The notes below the pieces were generated by a model. That model saw nothing but the letters and a program-made list of their open reading frames with translations. It ran no database searches and was not told the DNA's origin. The position numbers were made by a program, and so were the translations under genes. Shown one piece after another: positions 37,943 to 46,645 of a stretch of DNA of 64,000 nucleotides. Where the stretch lies: contig NZ_JHEG04000001.1 in NCBI RefSeq assembly GCF_000760695.4, positions 7,216,478 to 7,280,477 on the forward strand, given 5' to 3'. Within the stretch, counting starts at the first letter, position 1. The number at the start of each line of letters is the position of its first letter. Source of the DNA: Tolypothrix bouteillei VB521301 (GTDB lineage: Bacteria > Cyanobacteriota > Cyanobacteriia > Cyanobacteriales > Nostocaceae).

Positions 37943-38905
37943 ATGACATTAATCTTAGCCCTTGATTTTGGTGGTACAAAGCTAGCAGCCGCAACTGTTA
38001 ACGCTGGTTCGAGAGAATGGTTGGGTTACGAACGCTGTCTGTCACCTACAAATGCAAATGCTGATACGGATTTGGAGATCATGCGATCGCTCATTGCTTT
38101 GGTGCTACAAGGGAAAAAACCGGATGCGATCGGTGTTAGCTTTGGCGGACCTGTGGATGCAACAACTGGGACAGTGCGGCTGTCTCACCATGTCCCTGGG
38201 TGGGAGAATATACCTTTGCAGAAGTTGTTAGAGGAAGAATTTGGTGTTCGGTGCAGTGTAGATAATGATGCTAATGTTGCAGCTTTGGGAGAGCAATGCT
38301 TTGGCGCGGGTCAGGGGTGCGATAGTTTGTTTTATATGACTGTCAGTACTGGTGTGGGGGGCGGTTGGATAATTCATGGTTTACCCTGGCGGGGTGCGGA
38401 AGGGATGGCGGGTGAAATCGGACACGTGGTTGTCGATCCGTCGGGACCGCTTTGTTTGTGTGGGAAGCGGGGGTGTGTGGAAAGGTTGGCGTCGGGACCT
38501 TATATGGCAAAGGATGCAAGGGAGGCTTTATTGAATGAACCACACAGACGCGGAGGACGCAGAGGTGAGATTTTGAGGGAGTTGGTGGGAGATAATTTGG
38601 AGTTGATTACGGGGAAGGTAGTCAGTGAAGCAGCAGCGGGTGGGGATGAATTGGCTGTTGAGCTTTTGTACAGGGCGAGTTGGGCTTTGGGTGTAGGGAT
38701 CGGGAATGTGGCTAATTTGATGAATCCGCAGCGATTTGTATTGGGTGGTGGTGTGACGAAAGCAGGGGAAAATTTTTGGGCTGCGTTAAAGAAGGTAGCG
38801 CGGGAGACTGCTTTACCAGAGGTACATTTTGAAATTGTTCCGGCTGTGCTTGGTGATGATGCGCCTTTGTGGGGGGCGGTGGCGCTTGCTAAAGTGGTGT
38901 TGTAG
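37943..38905 (+). CDS. ROK-family sugar kinase (glucokinase-like)
   Basis: The 320-residue protein has the ROK layout: LALDFGGTKLAAATV (phosphate loop), GVSFGGPVDATTG, CSVDNDANVAALGEQCFGAG with the catalytic Asp, and a zinc site ending in CLCGKRGCVERLASG after GEIGHVVVDPSG (the GHxxVDPxGPxCxCGxxGC signature). FVLGGGVTKAG closes the ATP site. It should phosphorylate glucose or another hexose with ATP. Residues about 200-215 (HRRGGRRGEI) are a basic insertion. Confidence 0.9.
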   Translation: MTLILALDFGGTKLAAATVNAGSREWLGYERCLSPTNANADTDLEIMRSLIALVLQGKKPDAIGVSFGGPVDATTGTVRLSHHVPGWENIPLQKLLEEEFGVRCSVDNDANVAALGEQCFGAGQGCDSLFYMTVSTGVGGGWIIHGLPWRGAEGMAGEIGHVVVDPSGPLCLCGKRGCVERLASGPYMAKDAREALLNEPHRRGGRRGEILRELVGDNLELITGKVVSEAAAGGDELAVELLYRASWALGVGIGNVANLMNPQRFVLGGGVTKAGENFWAALKKVARETALPEVHFEIVPAVLGDDAPLWGAVALAKVVL

Positions 38906-38958
38906 ATTCAGTAGATACCCCAGATGTCTGAGAAGAATTATTTGAAGTAAAAACTTTT

Positions 38959-39585
38959 ATGACTACCGATTTAACATCAAAAGTCTCTCCTGATTTTCTA
39001 ACTGTGCTTTCTCAAGCAGTTGCTTTCTATCAAGGACAAACAAACCAACGTCCTTCTCCTGCATCCGTCGTCGATGCACTGCTGCAAGCAGAAAAAGCTG
39101 CCAAACAACAAAAACTGAATTATGCGTTTGAACCGCTTTTAGGCAAATGGCGGCTGTGTTTTACCACTGGAACTAAGAAATTGAGAAAGCGAGGGGGAAT
39201 TGTGTTGGGTAAAGGCTTTTATATGCCTAAGTTAACTCCCGCTCATATTTCCTTTTGTACGGCTTCTCCAGAAGATAGCAATTTAGGCAAAGGAGCAATT
39301 ACTAATTCCGTTCAATTGAGCCCAATCTTCCTAAAATTTGAGGGACTGGTGCAGTACTTAGGAAAAAAGAACTTGCTGGCATTTGATTTCACTCGCATAC
39401 AACTGCAACTTTTTGGTCGAACCATTTACAGTGGAAATGTCAGAGGTGGTAAAGTTCAAGCTGAAAATTTTTACAACCAATCTATTGCTAAATTGCCCTT
39501 TTTTGCTTTCTTCTTAGTTACAGAAAACTTCATTGCAGCCCGTGGTCGTGGAGGTGGTTTGGCACTTTGGTTCAGAGAAAATTAA
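38959..39585 (+). CDS. PAP/fibrillin-like lipid-associated protein
   Basis: The 208-residue soluble protein resembles cyanobacterial relatives of plastid lipid-associated proteins (fibrillins). A helical N-terminus is followed by LLGKWRLCFTTGTKKLRKRGG, then a beta-rich lipocalin-like body (GAITNSVQLSPIFLKFEG, LLAFDFTRIQLQLFG) and a C-terminal AKLPFFAFFLVTENFIAARGRGGGLALW. Fibrillins associate with thylakoids and plastoglobules; the role here is inferred from family resemblance. It follows the ROK gene by 53 bp and may be co-transcribed, though no functional link is known. Confidence 0.65.
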   Translation: MTTDLTSKVSPDFLTVLSQAVAFYQGQTNQRPSPASVVDALLQAEKAAKQQKLNYAFEPLLGKWRLCFTTGTKKLRKRGGIVLGKGFYMPKLTPAHISFCTASPEDSNLGKGAITNSVQLSPIFLKFEGLVQYLGKKNLLAFDFTRIQLQLFGRTIYSGNVRGGKVQAENFYNQSIAKLPFFAFFLVTENFIAARGRGGGLALWFREN

Positions 39586-39770
39586 ATATTTCCTGTTTCC
39601 TTTGCCTTGTGGTTCAAGGAAAAAACCAGATTCTGGAGATCTCGCAAGAAACTGATAGAAGCGAGAAGAGGATTAGCACGGTGTTATGAGTGTTATTAAC
39701 ATATAACTCATTCTACAAAAAATGACATCGTCCGAATGAATTAAGGCTGGCAAGCCGTTCTTTCAGAATT

Positions 39771-40157
39771 TTATGGTCTGCGGTCTAAAATGGCTTGCAC
39801 TTGTGCGATGATTGCATCAACATCAATAGGCTTCTGTATCAATCCATCAACTCTGACATCGGAATTATCCTGAATATCGTTTTTGTCAACACCAGTGACT
39901 AGCAAAATAGGAAGAGAATTTAATTTATCCAATTTCCTGATGCGTCGAACAACTTCATAGCCGTCCATGTCTGGCATCATCACATCTAGTATCAGTAGGT
40001 CTGGCGGCTCGTCATCAGTTTCGATTTGAGCAAGTACAGCCAGACCAGAATCGGCAATCTCAACATAACAGTTTTCTGCCTCTAAAATCGTTTTGAGAAG
40101 CAGACAGTTGTCGGCAATATCATCGCAAATTAGTATACGCTTAATAGCAGCGGTCAT
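39771..40157 (-). CDS. CheY-like single-domain response regulator
   Basis: From the ATG at 40155-40157 (MTAAIKRILICDDIADN) the protein is a 128-residue receiver. It has C-D-D acidic pocket residues 11-13, D58 in LLILDVMMPDMDGYEVVRR, T near 88 (VTGVD) and K in IQKPIDVDAI. It has no output domain and no kinase next door. A start 11 codons upstream is possible. Confidence 0.88.
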   Translation of the reverse strand: MTAAIKRILICDDIADNCLLLKTILEAENCYVEIADSGLAVLAQIETDDEPPDLLILDVMMPDMDGYEVVRRIRKLDKLNSLPILLVTGVDKNDIQDNSDVRVDGLIQKPIDVDAIIAQVQAILDRRP

Positions 40158-40581
40158 TGGTTTTCTTAGGGGATTAATAGCTGATAACATTAGATTTACT
40201 CAAAAAAATCGCATTTTTTCAATCAAACTTTTTGTAGAAAATTACCAAGTGATAAAATTTCTCTAGCGTATGATGTACTGCCTTCAGGGTTTGAACCTTA
40301 GACACTAGCATAAGTGCGATAGATCTGTTAAGCGCGAGCATCAAACTCAGCTATCCCTACCCGTGTAGCGCAGCTTTTAGGTACGGGCAAGCATTTGCAA
40401 TATTAGAATTAATTTTAGACTCACTTAGTTTTAAATTATCTGTCAATTTTTCAAGCTCCAACTCCTTTTTAGGGTTCCTTAGAAATTCATCTATTTTTTG
40501 TAATTGCTGCTCAATTATCTCGATGAGTTATTAACCCCGTTATTGTAAGTTAGACGTATGGAATAGCTACGATCGCGCTGT
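40158..40581. other. Intergenic region, no feature recognised
   Basis: About 420 bp between two minus-strand genes. It has a short palindrome-like 'ctacccgtgtagcgcagcttttaggtacggg' (about 40358-40385) and a HIP1-related GATCGCG near the right end. No gene or terminator was recognised. Confidence 0.4.
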
Positions 40582-41595
40582 TTACGTGAAGCGATTGCGA
40601 TCGTGTGGTTCGTAAAGATAAGCCATATCAGGACCTGAGGGGATAATTCCGCCCGGATTGAGAGGAAAAAGATTGCCATAATAATCCTGCTTTACACTTT
40701 CCACATCACAAGTGTCAGCAACACCAGGAAGTTGGTACAAATCACGCAGGTAAGCACTAAGATTTTGATAGTCTTTAATTCTTCTACGGTTGCACTTAAA
40801 AAGCCCGTAATATGCACTATCAAAACGAAAAAGTGTAGTGAATAGACGGACATCCGCTAATGTTACAGTTTCTCCACACAAGTATCGATTTGAACTCAGT
40901 GCATCCTCAATCTTATCTAAAGTTGTAAAGAGTTCATTGCAAGCGCGATCGTAAGCTTCTTGAGTTTGAGCAAATCCACAACGATAAACACCGTTATTGA
41001 CACTTGTATATATCAGATCGTTCCAGTCATCAATTTTCTGTTTGAGTTCCTTCGGGTACAAATCCAAAGTCGGATTTTGAGCCAACTCGTTGAACTCTGA
41101 ATTTAGCATTACGATAATTTCTGCGCTCTCATTGTTAACGATAGTTTTAGTCTGGTTATCCCATAAAACCGGAACCGTACACCGTCCGGTATAGCCCGTT
41201 TCAGCAAGCTGGTACAGTTCAGCAAGCGTGCGACAGTTTTCATACTCCCGCTCGAAGATCCAACCCCCTTCTATTGGAGAAGGATAAACTATAGTGACTT
41301 GTAGAACTTGTTCAAGACCTTTGAGTGCTCGCACAACAAGAGTACGGTGCGCCCAGGGACAGCTCATTCCTACTATCAAGCTGTAGCGATTTGCTGCGGG
41401 TAAATATTGATTGTCTGTCTCTGCTCTTACAAAGTTCCGAAAATAACTGCTCGGACGAATGTATTCTCCTGAGGTATTGCGGGGAGCAAGCTTGGACATC
41501 ATCGTATGCCAAAGAGTGACCCAAACAAACTTCCCTAACTTGATTATAAGCTTTGGTGGAAGTGACTTTCTTTTGCTATTGGTCTCTACTTTCAT
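40582..41595 (-). CDS. Glutathionyl-hydroquinone reductase (Xi-class GST; YqjG/ECM4-like)
   Basis: The 337-residue protein carries the Xi-class motif SCPWAHRTLVV, with catalytic Cys79. Fitting context includes the GEYIRPSSYFRNFV region, VPVLWDNQTKTIVNNESAEI (glutathione gamma-Glu site) and a C-terminal helical domain with YLCGETVTLADVRLFTTLFRFD. These enzymes reduce glutathionyl-hydroquinones with GSH. The N-terminus is about 25 residues longer than usual and basic. It is a single gene. Confidence 0.88.
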   Translation of the reverse strand: MKVETNSKRKSLPPKLIIKLGKFVWVTLWHTMMSKLAPRNTSGEYIRPSSYFRNFVRAETDNQYLPAANRYSLIVGMSCPWAHRTLVVRALKGLEQVLQVTIVYPSPIEGGWIFEREYENCRTLAELYQLAETGYTGRCTVPVLWDNQTKTIVNNESAEIIVMLNSEFNELAQNPTLDLYPKELKQKIDDWNDLIYTSVNNGVYRCGFAQTQEAYDRACNELFTTLDKIEDALSSNRYLCGETVTLADVRLFTTLFRFDSAYYGLFKCNRRRIKDYQNLSAYLRDLYQLPGVADTCDVESVKQDYYGNLFPLNPGGIIPSGPDMAYLYEPHDRNRFT

Positions 41596-41774
41596 GTAGC
41601 TATCTCAGTAAGTATTGATATTATTTTATACACTGATTTCAAGAAGAAAAACTGTTTTTTTTGCCAGTCTATAATAGAATAACCGTTCTATAAACTCAAT
41701 TATTTGTTACATCTACTTAGCTAACACCTAAGACACTCTAATGTATATTCTTTAATAAAGATTAATATTATAGT

Positions 41775-43148
41775 ATGCTTTGCTGCCTAAACCCTGAGTG
41801 CTCTCAGCCTATAAATCCAGATGGAACAAAGTTCTGCGTAAATTGCGGAGCAGAATTAGTCTATTTACTAAGAAATCGTTACCGCGTTATTAAACCATTG
41901 GGAGGGGGAGGATTTGCTCGTACTTATCTTGCAGAGGATATGGATAAGTTGGATGAGCATTGTGTTGTCAAACAACTAGCACCACAAGTTCAAGGGAGCT
42001 GGTCGCTGAAAAAAGCAACAGAATTATTTCAGCAAGAAGCAAAACGACTGCAACATTTAGGAGAGCATCCTCAAATTCCTCATTTATATGCCTATTTTAA
42101 GCAAGATGACTATCTGTACTTAGTGCAGCAATTTATCAAAGGGCAAAATTTGTTGGAAGAGTTAAAGCAGCAGGGGGTATTTGATGAAGTAAAAATTCGA
42201 GGTTTTCTGTATGATTTATTACCCGTTATTGCAGCAGTCCATCAGCAACAGGTAATTCATCGAGATATCAAACCAGAAAATATCCTTCGCCGGGAAAGTG
42301 ATGGGAGATTGGTGCTTATTGATTTTGGAGTAGCAAAGCACAAGACAAACACGGTAGTGACAAACCATCAACCGGGAACATATATTGGTTCTTTTGGTTA
42401 TGCACCGCTTGAGCAAATGCAAAAGGGTGAGGCTTATCCATCTAGCGATCTTTATAGTTTGGGAGGGACTTGCTTTCATCTGCTCACTAATGCTCATCCC
42501 ATAGATATATGGTTGAGAGAGGGCTATGGCTGGGTTTCCAGATGGCGACAATACGTACAACAACCCATCAGTCAGGAATTAGCGCACATTATTGATAAGT
42601 TGTTGCAAGTTCATCATGAAGAGCGCTATCAATCAGCAAGGGCTGTTTTACAAGATTTAAATTTTAACCTACTACCGCAACAATATTCTGGGACATCACA
42701 ACTCAGCTCGTTTTCCACAGTCCTGTCACCGCACCAACCTTCAACAATTCCCTCATACACTCAACCACCAGACCCATCTTTGCATCTCAAGAAACTACTT
42801 CCCTCAGCAGTGATTGCAGGATCGGGAAGCTCATTTTTGGCTCTTATCCTTCTGAGTTTTTTAGAAACAGTTTGGATGAGTTCTGGAATCTGGTTACTGC
42901 TTTTAGGAACTATTATCTTTTTTCAAGCTCTCTCAATTTCCGAAAAAACCTATTTGTTTGTTGTTTCTGCAATTACAACATTATTCATTTTCCTGGTTTA
43001 CCAAAGCCTGTCGTTTTCCAATCTGCTCCGCTCCGGTCTAAATGGGTTGGGCGTTTTTGTACTGCTAGTTCTTCTTGCTGGATTATTATCTTTTGCTCTT
43101 ATCAATTTGTCACAACTTTTAAACAAATTGATTTCCAATTATTTTTAA
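41775..43148 (+). CDS. Zinc-ribbon Ser/Thr protein kinase with C-terminal membrane helices
   Basis: The 457-residue protein starts with a zinc ribbon (C3/C4, C9, C21, C24 in FCVNCG), then a Hanks-type kinase domain (about 34-305). It has GGGGFARTYLA, VVKQL, HRDIKPENIL with catalytic D164, DFGVAK and APLEQ. After a Pro/Ser/Thr linker (310-345) come four hydrophobic helices (about 350-455). This '4-Cys kinase' layout is common in filamentous cyanobacteria. The next gene, for a periplasmic-binding-type protein, is on the same strand 82 bp on and may encode its sensor partner. Confidence 0.88.
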   Translation: MLCCLNPECSQPINPDGTKFCVNCGAELVYLLRNRYRVIKPLGGGGFARTYLAEDMDKLDEHCVVKQLAPQVQGSWSLKKATELFQQEAKRLQHLGEHPQIPHLYAYFKQDDYLYLVQQFIKGQNLLEELKQQGVFDEVKIRGFLYDLLPVIAAVHQQQVIHRDIKPENILRRESDGRLVLIDFGVAKHKTNTVVTNHQPGTYIGSFGYAPLEQMQKGEAYPSSDLYSLGGTCFHLLTNAHPIDIWLREGYGWVSRWRQYVQQPISQELAHIIDKLLQVHHEERYQSARAVLQDLNFNLLPQQYSGTSQLSSFSTVLSPHQPSTIPSYTQPPDPSLHLKKLLPSAVIAGSGSSFLALILLSFLETVWMSSGIWLLLLGTIIFFQALSISEKTYLFVVSAITTLFIFLVYQSLSFSNLLRSGLNGLGVFVLLVLLAGLLSFALINLSQLLNKLISNYF

Positions 43149-43230
43149 ACTCCGGTTAGGGAACTTACCCAATCCCTATTCCTTCCCCTATTTTCAAGCG
43201 AGTATATAAATTTTATTTTAGGTTCGTTAT

Positions 43231-44712
43231 ATGAATGAGAAAGAAAACATCAGGTTGCTTGCTTCTTTTTTGATAGCTGGTTCGCTCATAGCAGGCATTT
43301 TGTGGTTGCTAGGTAGAGTTGTCAGTCCAAAACAAACGAACAATCAAATACCAAATTCGGGCTCGCTCAATGCATCCTCAAATGATAACATGAGTTTGGG
43401 TGAGGAAATTTTTATTACTAAGAACAATTCTACTGAAAAAGCTGAAGGGAGTAAAGCATTTGCCAAAGGTGATTTTTCCACTGCTGTGCGGCAATTTACC
43501 ACAGCTTTGAACAAGAATCGTAACGACCCCGAGACTTTAATTTATTTAAATAACGCTAATGCAGAATTAAATAAAAGTCAGACAAAAGCACCTATAAAAG
43601 TTGGTGTTATTTTGCCACTCGGAACAGTAGACCAAGCAGAAGAGACTTTACGCGGGGTAGCTCAAGCTCAAGACGCGCTTAATAACAGCCGTGACAAAAT
43701 TAATGGCGCTTGGTTGCAACTTCAAATTGCCGCAATTTCAAATTTTAGAGACACTCAGGCTATTGAAAGTCTAAATCGTCAGTTAATTGACGATCCAAGA
43801 ATTTTAGCCGTAGTAGGGTTTACTCGCGAGCCGTCTATTTATAACGATCGCAAGTTGGTAATGGTTTCAACCGCCAATCTAAGTTCCAGACAATCATTTC
43901 AGGGACAACAGTATGTATTTTACGCGACTCCCAGCCCTGATATTTTTAGCGATAAGCTAGCTGAATATATCGTGGAAAAAACTGGTATAAAAAATATAGC
44001 TATTTGTAAAGACTCATCATCACAACAAACACAAGACAGATCCAGAGAGCCAAGTGTCAACCGAGAGACCCTCATAAAACTACACCAAGACTCTATTAAA
44101 AGTAGTAAATATAGCGGTAAAGTCACCAATACAAATTGTGATTTTAGCGATAGCACTCCGGTCAGTGATATTTTAAAAAGAGCCAGAACAGATGGCGCTG
44201 AAGGTTTGCTATTATTCCCCGGTTACCGCTCGATTAACAATCCAAACTCAAAGTTTTTCGAGTTGTTACGAGAAAATAAAATACAAGGGGAACTCCCACT
44301 GTTTGGTTCTCAAATGATGTACAACAGCAGAATGTTGAAGTATGGAAAAGAAAACCTCAACAAAATGGTTTTAGCTGTACCATGGCATTGGGATGCAAAT
44401 CCAGACAATCCCTTCTCCACAGAAGCTTCTCGTCTTTGGGGTGGTGAAGTTAGCCCCCGTACTGCGATCGTATATGACGCACTTCAAGCAATTATTACAG
44501 GCTTGAGAGAAGACAGTACTCGTGAGGGTTTACAAAAGACACTTTCTAAACCAGACTTTGTAGCGTTTGGTGCAGCAGGAAGAATTAAGTTTTCACCTGC
44601 AGGTGTTCGCGATCGCGAGGGAGGAGTTTTTCTTGTCAGAGTTGAACCCTGTTCTTCAGGTAGGGGTTGCGACCAAGATTCTCAACTGCGTTTTAATTTA
44701 ATAAAAAATTGA
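43231..44712 (+). CDS. Periplasmic-binding-type (type 1) ligand-binding protein with N-terminal anchor
   Basis: The 493-residue protein has an N-terminal membrane anchor (residues about 8-28, LLASFLIAGSLIAGILWLLG) and a short TPR-like helical pair (65-110: GSKAFAKGDFSTAVRQFTTAL). It then has a Leu/Ile/Val-binding-type fold (about 118-485: KVGVILPLGTVDQAEETLRGVAQAQDALN, ILAVVGFTREPS, GLLLFPGYRSI). It should sit on the outer face of the plasma membrane and bind an amino acid or small ligand, perhaps reporting to the kinase. No ABC permease genes are near, so a sensory role is more likely than transport. Confidence 0.8.
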   Translation: MNEKENIRLLASFLIAGSLIAGILWLLGRVVSPKQTNNQIPNSGSLNASSNDNMSLGEEIFITKNNSTEKAEGSKAFAKGDFSTAVRQFTTALNKNRNDPETLIYLNNANAELNKSQTKAPIKVGVILPLGTVDQAEETLRGVAQAQDALNNSRDKINGAWLQLQIAAISNFRDTQAIESLNRQLIDDPRILAVVGFTREPSIYNDRKLVMVSTANLSSRQSFQGQQYVFYATPSPDIFSDKLAEYIVEKTGIKNIAICKDSSSQQTQDRSREPSVNRETLIKLHQDSIKSSKYSGKVTNTNCDFSDSTPVSDILKRARTDGAEGLLLFPGYRSINNPNSKFFELLRENKIQGELPLFGSQMMYNSRMLKYGKENLNKMVLAVPWHWDANPDNPFSTEASRLWGGEVSPRTAIVYDALQAIITGLREDSTREGLQKTLSKPDFVAFGAAGRIKFSPAGVRDREGGVFLVRVEPCSSGRGCDQDSQLRFNLIKN

Positions 44713-44982
44713 TATGGCTAATTGCTAATGGCTAATGGCTAATAGCTAATTGCTAATTGCTAATGGTTGTAGTGTTAAACTATTAGCTATGGCAATCCTA
44801 TTTGATCTGTGAAATACATATAGGGAAGCAACCCTCGTGCATTAGTTTCCTCGCGCCCAAAGGAGTGGCGTAATACCCACTAAAATCTCTGGTAGGCATT
44901 GCCCACCAGTACTAATGATTAATTTTTCTCATACTAAACTATTAGCTATTAGCCATTAGCTATTAGCCATTAGCTATTAGCC
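44713..44982. repeat. TAATGGC/TTAGCCA heptamer repeats in opposite orientation
   Basis: Units of the (G)CTAATGG/GCTAATT type fill 44713-44768. The inverse ATTAGC-CATTAGC type fills 44937-44982. Between them is repeat-like sequence with 'ggtaggcattgcccaccagtac'. The right array enters the 3' end of the HAD gene and supplies its stop codon. Confidence 0.85.
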
Positions 44983-45656
44983 GTTTTAACAAAATCCTGC
45001 GAAATAAGTGAATTCAACTGTGTCCACAATTGCAAATCGGTGAAATCTGGAATGGTCATAAATGCCCCAATTGCTAAGAGAACATTTGGGTCGTGGGTGG
45101 AGGTTACACCAATGGTGGGAATACCAGCACTCACAGCAGAACGAATTCCAGATGGTGAGTCTTCTAGTGCGATCGCTTGTTCTGCTGTTATATTTAACTG
45201 CTCCAGCGATACTTGGTAAGGGGCTGGGTCTGGTTTGCCTGCTATGCAATCTTCTCCTAAGACAACTGTATCAAATACGTTCTGAATATCCAAAACTTCT
45301 AACATAAATTGTACGTTTAGTTTTGGCGCGTTTGTGACTAAAGCACGTTTGAGTTTGTGTGTATCTGTCCATGCAATGAGTTCTGCAAATCCATTCATGG
45401 GTTTGAGAATTTCTCTAGCTTTTTGCCGGAAAAGTTCTTCTTTATCGTCTGCAAATTTTGCACCTGCTTCTGATGATAATTGTGGTAGCAAGTCTTCTAT
45501 AATTTGTGGATTTGTCCGCCCGCTTATTCGGGATTTATAAAATGTTTCGTCAATGTCTATACTATAATTCATTAGCATTTCCCGCCACGCTTGGTAGTGT
45601 ATTGGGTCAGTATTGGCAATAGTTCCATCAAGATCAAAAAGAATTGCTGCCAGCAT
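44970..45656 (-). CDS. HAD-family phosphatase/phosphomutase (beta-phosphoglucomutase-like)
   Basis: The 228-residue protein begins with FDLDGTIANTDPIHYQAW (motif I with both nucleophile and acid/base Asp, and the His of the cap). It has ALVTNAPKLNV (motif II), GKPDPAPYQ (motif III Lys) and ALEDSPSGIRSAVSAGIPTIGV (motif IV). This is the beta-PGM subgroup with a helical cap. The final residues TANS and stop are read from a TTAGC-type heptamer array. It is divergent from the NagB-like gene, so both may act in sugar-phosphate metabolism. Confidence 0.88.
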   Translation of the reverse strand: MLAAILFDLDGTIANTDPIHYQAWREMLMNYSIDIDETFYKSRISGRTNPQIIEDLLPQLSSEAGAKFADDKEELFRQKAREILKPMNGFAELIAWTDTHKLKRALVTNAPKLNVQFMLEVLDIQNVFDTVVLGEDCIAGKPDPAPYQVSLEQLNITAEQAIALEDSPSGIRSAVSAGIPTIGVTSTHDPNVLLAIGAFMTIPDFTDLQLWTQLNSLISQDFVKTANS

Positions 45657-45725
45657 GGTTTCTACCGTGTAAACTCTTGTAAAGTTTCTTTAAATAGTTT
45701 ACACTCTTTTTTCCAAATTTGTTAT

Positions 45726-45759
45726 TTGACAACATTGATTGAGAAGAAAAAACTATAAT
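45726..45759 (+). promoter_or_regulatory. Candidate promoter elements for the NagB-like gene
   Basis: TTGACA at 45726-45731 and TATAAT at 45754-45759 stand 22 bp apart, longer than the usual 16-18 bp. TTGATT at 45735 gives 13 bp. The TATAAT may be a -10 used with an activator. It would place the start of transcription about 105 bases before the ATG. Confidence 0.35.
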
Positions 45760-45791
45760 TAATTATCCAAATTGTGACAACCTATAAGATG

Positions 45792-45838
45792 CGAGTAGGG
45801 GGTGTCGGGTAAGTATACCCTTACTCGTTTCCTTTTTT
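45792..45838 (+). terminator. Terminator-like hairpin in the 5' leader of the NagB-like gene
   Basis: CGAGTAGGG (45792-45800) pairs with CCCTTACTCG (45818-45827) with one bulged T, followed by TTTCCTTTTTTT. An alternative hairpin, GGGTA-AGTA-TACCC (45807-45820), uses part of the same 3' arm. It is 34 bases before the ATG, so it may attenuate transcription or end a short leader RNA. Confidence 0.55.
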
Positions 45839-45871
45839 TGAGTTAAAGTCAAAGATTTTCTGTATAGTCCA

Positions 45872-46645
45872 ATGCCAACCGCAAAAAAGTCTTTTCGTGT
45901 CGATGCTTTACAGGTACAGGTTTACAACTCCGAACTCGAACTGGCGCAGGATGTTGCAGAAACAACACAACAGTATTTACAAAACATCCTCCTAGAGAAA
46001 GAAACGGCTGTTTTATTATTAGCAACAGGGAACTCTCAACTTAAATTTCTTGATGCTTTGAGCGCAAATGGTGGTATAGATTGGTCGCGAATTATCTTGT
46101 TTCATTTAGATGAATACTTGGGTATTGAATCTGACCATTCTGCAAGTTTCCGCCACTATTTACGAGAACGTGTTGAAAAGCGAGTGAATCCTAAAATATT
46201 TCACTACATTGAAGGTGATACAATGCAACCTTTAAGAGAGTGCGATCGCTACACTAAATTACTGCAAGCACAACCTATAGATTTGTGCTGTCTTGGTATT
46301 GGCGAAAACGGACATCTCGCTTTTAACGATCCTGCTGTCGCTGATTTTAACGATCCCCATGCAGTCAAACTTGTGAAGCTAGATGATGTTAACCGCCAAC
46401 AACAAGTCAGTACGGGTTACTTCTCAAAATTAGAAGCTGTTCCCCAATATGCTTTTACCGTAACTATCCCTTTGATTTGTTCCGCTCGCAAAATTATCTG
46501 TCTAGCACAAGGAAAACGTAAAGAGAAAATCGTACAACAGATGTTGTATGGTGATGTGACAGTTGATTGTCCTGCTTCTATTCTTCGCACGTGCGATTCA
46601 GCAACATTATTTTTGGATGTCGATGCTGCTAGGCGACTTCGTTAA
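45872..46645 (+). CDS. nagB: Glucosamine-6-phosphate deaminase-like protein (NagB family)
   Basis: The 257-residue protein aligns with NagB. It has LLLATGNSQLKFLDAL (phosphate loop), IILFHLDEYLGIESDHSASF (the DEY and HxxSF active-site stretch) and DLCCLGIGENGHLAFNDP, the family signature. VSTGYFSKLEAVPQYAFTVTIPLICSARKIICLAQGKRK and CPASILRTC close the domain. NagB converts glucosamine 6-phosphate to fructose 6-phosphate and ammonia. 6-Phosphogluconolactonases are related, but the ENGHLAFND motif favours the deaminase. The leader contains a hairpin described separately. Confidence 0.87.
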   Translation: MPTAKKSFRVDALQVQVYNSELELAQDVAETTQQYLQNILLEKETAVLLLATGNSQLKFLDALSANGGIDWSRIILFHLDEYLGIESDHSASFRHYLRERVEKRVNPKIFHYIEGDTMQPLRECDRYTKLLQAQPIDLCCLGIGENGHLAFNDPAVADFNDPHAVKLVKLDDVNRQQQVSTGYFSKLEAVPQYAFTVTIPLICSARKIICLAQGKRKEKIVQQMLYGDVTVDCPASILRTCDSATLFLDVDAARRLR

